From positions 1 to 23,341 of the forward strand of contig JBDTPN010000041.1 in the NCBI GenBank assembly GCA_039932715.1: a stretch of DNA of 23,341 bases. The letters run 5' to 3'. Made by a program: the position numbers and the translations under genes. Each line of letters starts with the position of its first letter. Positions within the stretch are counted from its first letter, which is position 1. The stretch comes from ZC4RG30 sp039932715 (GTDB taxonomy: Bacteria; Pseudomonadota; Gammaproteobacteria; Steroidobacterales; Steroidobacteraceae). A model generated the notes under the pieces. That model ran no database searches, was not told the DNA's origin, and saw only the letters and a list, made by a program, of their open reading frames with translations. Positions 7,914-16,400 of this stretch are shown one piece after another.

Positions 7914-9982
7914 GCCTTATTGTACACGTCGCCCCGCAGCAGCCCCCAGCCTGGGTCCGGCGTGAACCGTGACCCATGTTGCAATACCAGCTGTTCGAGG
8001 CGCGCCTGCAGCTTATCCGGACCTGCGTCACGCGCCCATTTGAGAGGACCGCCGCGAAATGGCGCAAATCCTGCGCCGAATATCACGCCGGCGTCGACCA
8101 GGTCCGCGTCCGCTACGATCTGCTCGCGCAGACATGCCACGCATTCATTCACCATGGTCAGCATCAGGCGGTCGGTAAGTTCGGTGGCCACCATGGACTC
8201 ATCCACCGGCAACTTGACCGGTTTGCCCTCCACCCATTTGTAGTAACCCGACCCGGTCTTGCGTCCCAGCTGCTTTGCGGCCACCAGCGACTCAACGCGC
8301 TTGAGTGCCACGGGAGGCGTGCGGCCGATCGCCACTCCGATGATTTCGCCAACGCTCTTGCACACGTCGAGGCCCACCACATCGGCCAGTTCGATGGGCC
8401 CCATGGGCATGCCGAATCGCGTTGCTGCCGCATCGACGACTTCCGGAACCACGCCTTCCTCCACCGCAGTCATCCCTTCCTGTATGTAGGGGATCAACAC
8501 CCGATTGAGGAGGAAGCCTGGCGTACTGCGGCAGGGCAACGGCAGCTTGTCGAGCCGGCGCACGAATCCTGCGGCGATGGCCACCACCTCGGGGCGCGTG
8601 GCGGGCGTGGAGATCACTTCCACCAGGGGCATCTGTGCCACGGGATTGAAAAAATGCAGGCCGACGAAACCACCCGGATCCGGCAGATCCACTGCAAGTC
8701 CTTCGAGCACCAGGCTCGAGGTGTTGGTGGCCAGCAACGCGCCGGGCTTCATGCGCGGCACTGTCTTGGCATAGAGGTCGCGCTTGGCATCGGCGTTTTC
8801 GAAAATCGCCTCGATCACCACATCGGCCGCGGCGATGCGGTCACCCGCCACGTCGGCCACCAGTCTTGCGGTGGCCTGGGTACGCGCCGCCGGATCATGG
8901 ATCTTGCGCGCAAACGTCTGCGTGGCGCGCTGCAAGGCCGGTGTCACCTGCTCAAATGCACGGTCCTGCAGGCTGACATTGAAGCCCTGCGCGGCACACC
9001 AGGCAGCGATATCCCCGCCCATCACTCCGGCACCCACCACGTGCACATTGCGCAGGCCTGCCACCATCTGCGCGGCCGGCCCATCCTTGGCGGAACCCAG
9101 GGCCTTGAGGCGATCCTGCAACTGGAACACGCGCACCAGGTTGCGCGCAGTGGGGCTCAGGAAAAGCTGCGCTATTGAAAGCGCCTCGGCATCGAAGGCA
9201 GGTTTACCGCGGGCGCCATGCCTGGCCCACAGTTCAACTATGGCGTAGGGCGCCGGATAGAATTCGCGACGCACGCGCGATTCCACCTGGCGCAGCAGCG
9301 CAGGGGTTACCAGTGCGCGCACGCCGGGCAAGGACAGCAGCCGCTCGATGAACGACGGTCGATGCACCGGCGGCTGTTCCCTGATCAACCGTGCGCAGGC
9401 TGCGTCGGCCTGGTCAGCAGGCACCAGCACATCCACCAGACCGGTGCGGATGGCCTTGTCGGCGCGCACGGTCTTGCCGGTGAGCATCATGTCCATGGCC
9501 GGGCGCACGCCCAGCAGGCGCACCGATCGGACCGTGCCGCCAAAACCAGGATGAATGCCCAGCTGTACTTCCGGCAGCCCCAGCGCCAGGCGCCCATCGT
9601 CCACGCCCACCCGATAGCGGCAGGCCAGCGCCAACTCCATGCCGCCACCCAGCGCGAAACCATGCAGCAAGGCCACCGTGGGGCAGGGCAGGGCCTCGAT
9701 GCGATCACACAGCCCCTGGCCGCGGCGGATCATCACCAGGGCTTCATCCACCGATGTCAGCTGCGTGAACTCGTTGATGTCGGCGCCGGCCACGAAGCCG
9801 TTGCGCTTGGCCGAACGGATCGTAAGCCCGCGCGGCGGTGCGCGTTCGATGGCATCAAGCATGGTGCCCAGCTCCACAAGCACAGCCGATGAAAGCGTAT
9901 TGGCCGAGCGACCCGGCACATCCAGGCTCAGCTTGCCATTGCCGTCAGCGTCGATTTCATATGACCATGCAGGTGCCGACAT
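7910..9982 (-). CDS. enoyl-CoA hydratase / 3-hydroxyacyl-CoA dehydrogenase (FadB/FadJ type)
   Basis: This 690-residue two-domain enzyme catalyses the middle two steps of fatty acid beta-oxidation. The N-terminal crotonase domain has the oxyanion-hole loop AGADINEF, GFALGGGMELALAC with Glu116, and LPEVQLGIHPGFGGT with Glu138, the two catalytic glutamates. The dehydrogenase half has the Rossmann motif VVGAGVMGGDIA (315-326), catalytic His443 in GLHFFNP and Glu455 in PLVEVI. It is slightly shorter than E. coli FadB (729) and FadJ (714), and I cannot assign it to either. No thiolase gene is adjacent, unlike fadBA and fadIJ operons. A strong GGAGGAA Shine-Dalgarno sequence (9988-9994) lies five bases before the ATG. 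Confidence 0.94.
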   Translation of the reverse strand: MSAPAWSYEIDADGNGKLSLDVPGRSANTLSSAVLVELGTMLDAIERAPPRGLTIRSAKRNGFVAGADINEFTQLTSVDEALVMIRRGQGLCDRIEALPCPTVALLHGFALGGGMELALACRYRVGVDDGRLALGLPEVQLGIHPGFGGTVRSVRLLGVRPAMDMMLTGKTVRADKAIRTGLVDVLVPADQADAACARLIREQPPVHRPSFIERLLSLPGVRALVTPALLRQVESRVRREFYPAPYAIVELWARHGARGKPAFDAEALSIAQLFLSPTARNLVRVFQLQDRLKALGSAKDGPAAQMVAGLRNVHVVGAGVMGGDIAAWCAAQGFNVSLQDRAFEQVTPALQRATQTFARKIHDPAARTQATARLVADVAGDRIAAADVVIEAIFENADAKRDLYAKTVPRMKPGALLATNTSSLVLEGLAVDLPDPGGFVGLHFFNPVAQMPLVEVISTPATRPEVVAIAAGFVRRLDKLPLPCRSTPGFLLNRVLIPYIQEGMTAVEEGVVPEVVDAAATRFGMPMGPIELADVVGLDVCKSVGEIIGVAIGRTPPVALKRVESLVAAKQLGRKTGSGYYKWVEGKPVKLPVDESMVATELTDRLMLTMVNECVACLREQIVADADLVDAGVIFGAGFAPFRGGPLKWARDAGPDKLQARLEQLVLQHGSRFTPDPGWGLLRGDVYNKA

Positions 9983-9997
9983 ACGCGTTCCTCCGGT

Positions 9998-10741
9998 CTA
10001 TTGCCTGGGCCGTACGGTGAAGTCGCACACCAGCGGGCGGTGATCCGACAGGCGCAGGTCGGGGATGCGAAAGTCGTGCACGTCGATCTGCTTGCTGACC
10101 AGCACGAAATCCAGTTCCACGCGCGGCGCGTGCGAGGGATAGGAAAACATGCCCTTCTCATTGGCGCTGCGCAATCCCGCGGCGCGCATGAACAGGTATA
10201 GCTCGTGGGTTCCCCAGAAGGTATTGAAGTCGCCGGCAACGATCACCGGCTTGACCGACTTCTCGATGAGTTCGTGCAGATAGCGCAGCTGGTATTGCCG
10301 ATGGCGATATTTCAACGACAGGTGCACCAGGAATACGCACACCTCTTCGAGTTCCAGTTCGATGATCAGGCGCTTGATGCCCGAGTCGAAGTAGTGGAAG
10401 CGCTCGCCATGCACGCGCGGCGCCGCCAGGAATGCATTGGCCTGCTTGCGCACGATGGGCAGGTACTGGTTGACCGAGGCGGCCCCGTACTTGCACTCGT
10501 AGGTCGAGTAGTGCCCGAGGCTGCTGGCGATGTAATCAGCCTGGTTGATCATCCCGGATCTCACCGAGCCGATGTCCACTTCGATCAGGCCGATGATGTC
10601 GGCATCTTCGCGGCGCAGGAAATCGGTCAGTCCCTGCAGCACCTTGCGGTTGCTGCGCAGGTAGCCCATGCCAGGCAAGGGCAGGTGGAATGAGGGGCCG
10701 GTGCCGGTGGCATAGCGGATGTTGTAGACGACTAGTCGCAT
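9998..10741 (-). CDS. endonuclease/exonuclease/phosphatase family protein
   Basis: The 247-residue protein belongs to the Mg2+-dependent EEP superfamily, whose members cleave phosphodiester bonds in nucleic acids, lipids or sugar phosphates. Hallmarks in order are Asn7 in VVYNIRY, Glu54 in GLIEVD, His140 in LVHLSLKYRHRQ, Asp171 and Asn173 in VAGDFNTF, Asp211 in LDFVLVS and Asp233-His234 in LSDHRPL. There is no signal peptide or membrane segment. The frame is open further upstream, but MRLVVYNIRY is the normal EEP N-terminus and the extra sequence would run through the divergent gene, so I start at 10741. No Shine-Dalgarno sequence precedes it. It probably leads the operon with the beta-oxidation gene 15 bases downstream. 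The substrate cannot be told from sequence. Confidence 0.9.
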   Translation of the reverse strand: MRLVVYNIRYATGTGPSFHLPLPGMGYLRSNRKVLQGLTDFLRREDADIIGLIEVDIGSVRSGMINQADYIASSLGHYSTYECKYGAASVNQYLPIVRKQANAFLAAPRVHGERFHYFDSGIKRLIIELELEEVCVFLVHLSLKYRHRQYQLRYLHELIEKSVKPVIVAGDFNTFWGTHELYLFMRAAGLRSANEKGMFSYPSHAPRVELDFVLVSKQIDVHDFRIPDLRLSDHRPLVCDFTVRPRQ

Positions 10742-10779
10742 ATGTCTAGTGTAAGGGGTGTTGCGGTACACTGGGCCCC
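10742..10779. promoter_or_regulatory. compact divergent promoter, mirrored TACACT boxes
   Basis: Only 38 bases separate the two divergent start codons. TACACT occurs on the plus strand at 10767-10772 and on the minus strand at 10753-10748, forming a perfect 6-base inverted repeat with a 13-base spacer. Each copy resembles a -10 box and ends six or seven bases before its own ATG, so transcription would start at or next to the start codon. Neither gene has a Shine-Dalgarno sequence, which fits leaderless mRNAs. No good -35 hexamer is seen at the expected distance on either strand, so the assignment is tentative. Confidence 0.4.
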
Positions 10780-11256
10780 ATGTCGCAACAGAACCCGATA
10801 CGCGTGTTCGTGACACATGCCTGGCAGGACGCCGACGACTACCAGCGCCTGTTTGAATTCCTCGAAAGCGCGCGAAATTTCTATTACAAGAACACCAGCA
10901 CACCGGAAAAACCGCCGCCAGGCGACACCGAATCGCAGCGCGAGGACTTGCGCCGCCAGATCGCCGCTGCGGAAATCCTAATTGCCTTGCCCGGCCTGTA
11001 TGCCGAGCAGCCGGACCTGACAATTTTCCAGATGAACTACGCCAAGTCGCAAAAAATGCCGGTACTGCTGCTCAAGCCCTTCGGCTCAAGCCTGCCGCTC
11101 AACAAACTGCTCAGTGACCGGGCCGACGAGGTGGTTGAGTGGGATGAGCGCGGCATGGTGGATGCCATCCGGCGCCTGGCGCGCCATGAAGGCACATCGC
11201 GCTATGAGACGGTGGAGTTCAATCCCGAGGACTTCAAGAACTTCAAGCTGGACTGA
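10780..11256 (+). CDS. stand-alone TIR-like (MTH538/ThsB-type) domain protein
   Basis: This 158-residue soluble protein has the layout of a TIR-like domain of the MTH538/ThsB type: strand A RVFVTHAW (8-15), helix around residues 18-33, the acidic helix SQREDLRRQI, strand AEILIALPGLYAE (64-76), and the segment FQMNYAKSQKMPVLLLKPFG (83-102). In many such proteins the last segment has an EI..A pattern with a glutamate; here that position appears to be Gln84. The protein may therefore lack NADase activity and act by binding or signalling, but the alignment is by eye. There is no signal peptide or membrane segment, and no Thoeris partner (ThsA-like) is nearby. It is divergent from the EEP gene and shares its promoter region. 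Exact function unknown. Confidence 0.7.
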   Translation: MSQQNPIRVFVTHAWQDADDYQRLFEFLESARNFYYKNTSTPEKPPPGDTESQREDLRRQIAAAEILIALPGLYAEQPDLTIFQMNYAKSQKMPVLLLKPFGSSLPLNKLLSDRADEVVEWDERGMVDAIRRLARHEGTSRYETVEFNPEDFKNFKLD

Positions 11257-11278
11257 CAGTCCTGCACTGGTTGGGGGA

Positions 11279-11680
11279 CTAGCCGTCGCGGGCGAACAGC
11301 TTGACGATGGGCGATACCTTGATGATGGCGTTGACCTGATCTTTGGAAGGCTTGCGTTGCGCGGCCGCGCGCGCAACTACTGGTGTGCGCAGGCGTGCCA
11401 GCGCGGCGAAGGCATGCACCACCAGCGTCGCATGGCGATCCGCTTCCTCGCTGGACATCTTGCGCACCGACGCGCGCACCACACTTTCGCGCGGCAGGGG
11501 TCGCTCGCGATTGAGCGCCGTGTGCAGTTCAACGAACTCGGCGCGGTAGCGTTCGGGAATATCCGACGCGTCAATGTTTGCAAGATTGGTGGTGTAGGCA
11601 TCGGCCAGACGATCCTTTATGGGACCACTCCGGGACAGCTTCACCGTTGCCTGCTGCAAATGATCAAGTACGTCGTTCAT
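11279..11680 (-). CDS. hypothetical protein, 133 aa
   Basis: I do not recognise this family. The predicted product is a small, soluble, mostly helical protein with no signal peptide, membrane segment or metal-binding motif. Conserved-looking stretches are SGPIKDRLADAYTTNL, the acidic segment DIPERYRAEFVELH and VRASVRKMSSEEADRHA; the C-terminus is basic (AAAQRKPSKDQ). The frame is open to an ATG at 11740, but I prefer the ATG at 11680, which is preceded by a GGGGA sequence six bases upstream. It converges on the TIR-like gene with a 22-base gap and diverges from the lipoprotein gene. Codon use is like its neighbours, which supports a real gene. Confidence 0.7.
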   Translation of the reverse strand: MNDVLDHLQQATVKLSRSGPIKDRLADAYTTNLANIDASDIPERYRAEFVELHTALNRERPLPRESVVRASVRKMSSEEADRHATLVVHAFAALARLRTPVVARAAAQRKPSKDQVNAIIKVSPIVKLFARDG

Positions 11681-11876
11681 GTCGAATCCCCACGCCAACT
11701 GCGACTCGGTTGGTCTTGTTAGGCCTGCAACCTGATGCACTACATTAAGGTTGCACCGACAACACCCCGTTGCAAGTCAACGGGCTACGCTCGAAATATA
11801 CTCCTCAGTGTCGGTTGTGCAAGGCAGGATTTACGAGCACTTGCGCCACCATGCTCCCGCGCCTAGCGTTGGCATC
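11681..11876. promoter_or_regulatory. divergent intergenic region with two inverted repeats
   Basis: This 196-base gap lies between the starts of the 133-aa hypothetical gene and the lipoprotein gene. It holds a perfect 8-base inverted repeat TGCAACCT/AGGTTGCA (11726-11733 and 11748-11755) and a hairpin with a perfect 7-base stem, CCCGTTG-CAAGT-CAACGGG (11766-11784). Neither is followed by a T-run in either direction, so they are not intrinsic terminators. A TATACT box at 11797-11802 could be a -10 element for the lipoprotein gene, but no -35 with proper spacing is seen. Confidence 0.45.
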
Positions 11877-13418
11877 ATGAATCGCAACCTGCATGCCCTC
11901 CTGGCCGGCGTCCTGGGTTCCCTGGCTGCCTGTGGCAGCGGCGAGGACACCATTGCGACGCCGCCCCTTCCGGTCCCGATAACGGGTCCGGCATGGCCGA
12001 CCTTCGGCGGTGACGCCCAGCATGCGGCGTTGGCCGCCATTGCCTCCCAACCCCTGAGCCGCATCCTGTGGCAGACCCCGGTGGACACTGCGCCCCAATA
12101 TGGAGGCGGGGGAAGCTACCTGCTGACCCACTATGGCTCGCCGGTGATCTCGTCCATGAACACCTTGCTCATCCCGGTGAAGACCACTGCCATCGGCTCC
12201 TTTCGCATCGAGGCCCGCAACGGCTCCAGTGGCGCGCTGCTGTGGACTGCGGCCAGCGATTACCTCGTACCTCCACACAACTGGTTCCCCAGCTACAACC
12301 TCACGCTCAGTTCCACCAACCGGCTGTATGCCCCGGGTGCAGGCGGGAAGGTGTACTACCGGGACAACGTTGACTCGGCCGCCGGCACCCTGCAGACCGC
12401 CGTGTTCTATGGGGCGGCGGTTTACACGGCAAACCAGGCCGCACTGGACGCCGCCATCATCATCAACACGCCGGTAACGGCGGATGCCGCCGGCAATGTG
12501 TATTTCGGGTTCCTTGCCAGCCTACCCAACGTCGCCAATCTCACCAGTGGCTTCGCGCGGCTGACGGCCAGTGGTACCGGCACCTGGGTTTCCGCCAGCG
12601 CGGCTGCCAACGATGTTGCCATCGACAGGCCCGCCATGAACTCTGCACCCGCGATGTCGCGCGATGGCGCGGTGGTTTACGTGGCAGTCAGCGATGCAGC
12701 GGGGCAGGGCTATCTGGTGGGCCTCGACAGCGCGACGCTGGCGCCCCTGGCGCGCATGCCCTTGAACGATCCCATAACGGGCGCACCTGCCTTTGTCAGT
12801 TCCGATGGCACTGCTTCCCCTACTGTGGGTCCTGATGGCGACGTGTTTTTCGGGGTACTGGAATCCAATCGCCCGGCGCATAACTATCGAGGCTGGCTGC
12901 TGCATTTCAACGGCGCATTGACGCAGGCGAAGATTCCTGGCGGCTTTGGCTGGGATGACACGGCGTCCATCGTTCCGGTGTCTGCGGTGCCCAGCTATGC
13001 CGGCATCTCGACCTACCTGGTCATGACCAAGTACAACAACTATGGTGGCGCCGGCACGGGCGATGGCAAGAACCGCATGGCCATACTGGATCCAGGCTCA
13101 GCGGCTGCCGACCGGATTACCGGCAATCCGACCATGGCCGAAGTGCTGACGATTCTCGGACCCACACCGGATCCAAACTACCCAGGCGGCGTGAAGGAAT
13201 GGTGCGTCAACACCGCCGTGGTTGATCCGTTGACGAAATCAGTGCTGTTCAACAGCGAAGACGGCCTGATGTACCGCTGGAACCTGGTCACCAACACCCT
13301 GTCGGAGCAGATCCGCTTCACTAACGGGCTGGGAGAATCCTATACGCCCACCGCGCTGGGTCCGGACGGCGTGGTGTACGCAATCAACAATGCGATGTTG
13401 TTTGCGGCAGGACGCTAG
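11877..13418 (+). CDS. lipoprotein with PQQ/YncE-like beta-propeller repeats
   Basis: The 513-residue protein begins with a lipoprotein signal peptide, LLAGVLGSLAAC, with lipidation cysteine at residue 19. It continues WPTFGGDAQHAAL, a start typical of PQQ-like propeller proteins. At least four blade-like repeats follow the pattern P-x-DG-x-VY: DAAGNVYFGF, RDGAVVYVAV, PDGDVFFGVL and PDGVVYAINN; DGLMYRW is a further partial one. It is probably an envelope-anchored beta-propeller used for binding or scaffolding. The PQQ-dehydrogenase catalytic residues cannot be claimed. The frame opens earlier at a TTG (11751), but the ATG at 11877 gives the clean signal peptide. No strong Shine-Dalgarno sequence is visible. 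Substrate and partners are unknown. Confidence 0.82.
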   Translation: MNRNLHALLAGVLGSLAACGSGEDTIATPPLPVPITGPAWPTFGGDAQHAALAAIASQPLSRILWQTPVDTAPQYGGGGSYLLTHYGSPVISSMNTLLIPVKTTAIGSFRIEARNGSSGALLWTAASDYLVPPHNWFPSYNLTLSSTNRLYAPGAGGKVYYRDNVDSAAGTLQTAVFYGAAVYTANQAALDAAIIINTPVTADAAGNVYFGFLASLPNVANLTSGFARLTASGTGTWVSASAAANDVAIDRPAMNSAPAMSRDGAVVYVAVSDAAGQGYLVGLDSATLAPLARMPLNDPITGAPAFVSSDGTASPTVGPDGDVFFGVLESNRPAHNYRGWLLHFNGALTQAKIPGGFGWDDTASIVPVSAVPSYAGISTYLVMTKYNNYGGAGTGDGKNRMAILDPGSAAADRITGNPTMAEVLTILGPTPDPNYPGGVKEWCVNTAVVDPLTKSVLFNSEDGLMYRWNLVTNTLSEQIRFTNGLGESYTPTALGPDGVVYAINNAMLFAAGR

Positions 13419-13454
13419 GCAACCTCCGCACAGCTGGCGTGGGCGCGGCCGCGG
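13419..13454. other. short convergent intergenic gap with GC palindrome
   Basis: The lipoprotein gene and the RND pump gene end facing each other across 36 bases. The gap contains the self-complementary 10-mer CGCGGCCGCG (13444-13453). No T-tract follows on either strand, so I do not call it a terminator. Confidence 0.3.
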
Positions 13455-16400
13455 CTACGGCACTTCGCTCTGAGCAATCTGCGGTCCGCGCCCCAGGATG
13501 CGCCGTGCCAGACGGTAGACCAGGCGCACAAAGACCAGCGTCAAAAACGCCTCGCCGAAAGTCAGGAGGAAGGCCACGAATGCGCCGCGCTGCGCCACAC
13601 GGCGCTCGAACTTGGCATGCATGCGCTCCCGCGACAGCTCGATGCTGTCGTAGAAGGTGGGGATGACCAGCAGCGTGAGGAAGGTCGAGGTGATGACGCC
13701 ACCAATAATGGCAACGGCCATGGGGCTGTAGAACTCCGCCCCTGCACCCATGCCCACCGCCACCGGCATCATGCCGGCCACCAGCGCAAAGGTGGTCATG
13801 AGTATGGGCCGCAGGCGCTTGCGACCGGCATTCATCAGCGCCTGCTCACGTTCGACGCCGCGCTCTTCTTCCTTGCGCGTGGCGTCCAGCAGCAGGATGG
13901 CATTCTTGGCCACCAGCCCCATCAGCATGATCACGCCAATCAGGCTCATCAGGTTGAGCGACCCGCCCGTGAGCATCAGCGCGGTGACCACTCCGATCAA
14001 CGACAGCGGCAACGACAACATGACGGGCAGGGGGGCGGAGAAGGAGCCGAACTGCACCACCAGCACCAGGTACATCACGCCAATGCCCATCAGCAGCGCA
14101 ATGCCCATTTCGCTGAAGATCTGCTGCTGGTCGCGCGACGCGCCGCCCAGGGAAATGCCGAAACCGTTGGGGAAATTGATCTGCTCTGCGATCTTCATGG
14201 CGTCGGAGGTGACCTCTCCGGATCCGCGTCCCTGCACGTTGGCAGACACGGTCACCGTGCGTTTGCCATCCAGGTGCTGGATGCGCGATGGACCCTTGTC
14301 CATGGTGATGGTGGCGATCTGCTCCAGGGGCACCAGCGTGTTGCTGCCGCCGACGGCCACCGGCAGGCGCTCGATGTTTGACGCGTCCACCCGGTCGTCG
14401 GGATGCAGGCGCACGGCCACGTCACGTGACTCGCCGGTGGGATCCACCCAGTCGCCCACTTCAACGCCAGCGAATGCCACGCGCAGCGCCTGCGCCGCAT
14501 CGTCTACCGATATTCCCAGCTGGTTGGCCAGTCCGCGATCCAGCTCGATACGCAGTTCGTCCTGCGGCCCCTGCTCGGATAGACCGATGTCCACGGCGCC
14601 GGGAACGTGTGCCATCCTGGCCATGAAATCCGTGGTGATCTCCATCAGGCGCCGCGAGTCCGGCCCGTAGAACTGGATCTGCACCGGCTTCTGCGCGCCG
14701 TTGTTGAGATCGTCGAGCACCACGTATTCAGCGCCCACCAGCTGCCTGAGGTCCTTGCGCAGCAGTTCGGCAATCTCAAAACCCGATCGCTTGCGTTCGT
14801 TGCTGCGCCCCAGGTCCACATACACACGGCCGCCGCTGGAATTCACGTTGGTGTTGGTGGCCCTGGTTTCGGGAATCTTGCGCGCCACCTCCGCTGCCTT
14901 CTCCACCTTGAGTTTTGCGTATTCAAGGCTTGCGCTGGACGGGGTGCGCACCTGCACAGCAATCATGTTGCCGTCGGTCTTGGGCAGGAAATCCGTGCGG
15001 CCGACGGTGAACTGCAGTGTGAGGGCCAGCGCAAGCGTCACCACGGCAATCACCGCCATCCAGATGCGGTGATGCAACGCCCAGGCTATGAGCCGGCCGT
15101 AGCGGTCAGCCTGTGCGTCGAACCAATGGTTGAAGCGGGCCAGTACCTTGCCCAGTCCATGATGCGGGCGTTTTTCGTAGCCGGGCGGGTCACCCCAATA
15201 GGCCGACAGCATCGGGTCCAGCGTGAACGAGATGAACAGGCTCACCAGCACCGAAGTGGTGACCGTCACGGCGAAAGGACGAAACCACTCGCCGGCTTGA
15301 CCACTCATGAACGCCACGGGAACGAACACCGCCATGATCGAGAACGTCGTGGCAGCCACGGCCAGGCCGATTTCCGCCGTGCCATTGCGCGCGGCGGTGA
15401 TGCGATCCTCGCCGCGCTCCAGATGACGCATGATGTTTTCGCGTACCACAATCGCGTCGTCTATCAGCACGCCTATGGCCAGCGACAGCCCCAGCAGCGT
15501 CATGAAGTTGAGTGTGAATCCCGCCAGCCACACCGCGATGAAGGCCGTGATGGCCGAGGTGGGCAGCGACAGGGCAGTGATCAGTGTCGAGCGCCAGGAA
15601 TTGAGGAAGGCATAGACCACTAGCACCGTCAGTACGGCGCCCAGGATCAGGGCCTCGATCACGTTCATCAAGTAAAGATTGGCTTCGTCTCCACCGTCCT
15701 GCGTGACCACCAGGTCAGTGCCACGCGAGAGCTCGGCCTTGATCTGCTTGGTCAGCGCACGCACGTCCTTGGCCACCGAGACAGTGCTGGCTTCCTTAGA
15801 ACGCGTGACGGAAATGCCCACGTTGGGGTGGGCATTGCGCAGGCTGTAGCCGCTGACTTCGGCGAACCCGTCCTGCACCGTGGCCACCTGGCCCAGGCGC
15901 ACAATCTCGTCGCCGCTGCGGCGCAGGACGATCTCCTCGAATTCGCGCGGGGATTCAATGCGCCCTACCAGGCGAATGCTCTGTTCATCCAGGCCACCCT
16001 TGACCCGGCCCACCGGCGCGGTGGTGTTCTGCCGCCGCAGCGCGGCGACCACCTCGGCCACCGAGACGTTGTATTCACGCAGCTTCTGCGCGTGCAGCAG
16101 CACGGAGAGCTCACGACGCAACGAGCCGTTCACATCCACGGTGGACACGCCGCTGATGGCACGAAAACGGTCCGCCAGCTGGTCTTCCGCCAGGCGCGAG
16201 ATCTCCGCCAGCGACTGGGTTTCCGATGACAGCGACAGCTGCATCACCGGTTCCATGGAAGGATCCTGGCGGAATAGCACCGGTTCGCGCATTTCCAGCG
16301 GCAGCTTGTAGCGCACGGCGCCGATGGCGTTGCGGATCTCATCCGCAGCCTCGACCAGGTCTTTCTTGTAATTGAAGGTGATGACGATCTGGGCGCTGCC

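Noticed and set aside
7119..8243. 374-codon open frame on the plus strand opposite the cNMP-rhodanese gene
   Set aside because: It crosses the junction of two clearly functional minus-strand genes and has no domain-like sequence.
7976..9178. 400-codon open frame on the plus strand opposite the FadB/FadJ-type gene
   Set aside because: Its translation is rich in His, Arg and Gln with no recognisable motif. It mirrors the codon pattern of a well-supported enzyme on the other strand, so it is a GC-driven shadow.
10742..11023. N-terminal extension of the EEP protein by 94 residues
   Set aside because: It would run antisense through the TIR-like gene, it is Arg-rich with no fold, and the normal EEP N-terminus begins at the ATG at 10741.
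9998..11680. A complete anti-phage defence island around the TIR-like gene
   Set aside because: No ThsA-like, nucleotide-cyclase, reverse-transcriptase, restriction or integrase gene is nearby, and the neighbours look like ordinary chromosomal genes. The evidence supports only an isolated TIR-like protein.
13444..13453. CGCGGCCGCG palindrome as a bidirectional terminator between convergent genes
   Set aside because: It is short, has no loop and no T-tract on either strand. GC-rich palindromes of this size are expected by chance here.
14607..15623. 338-codon plus-strand frame inside the RND pump gene, very rich in His, Arg and Gln
   Set aside because: The composition is typical of antisense frames in GC-rich genes, and the opposite strand encodes an unambiguous RND transporter.
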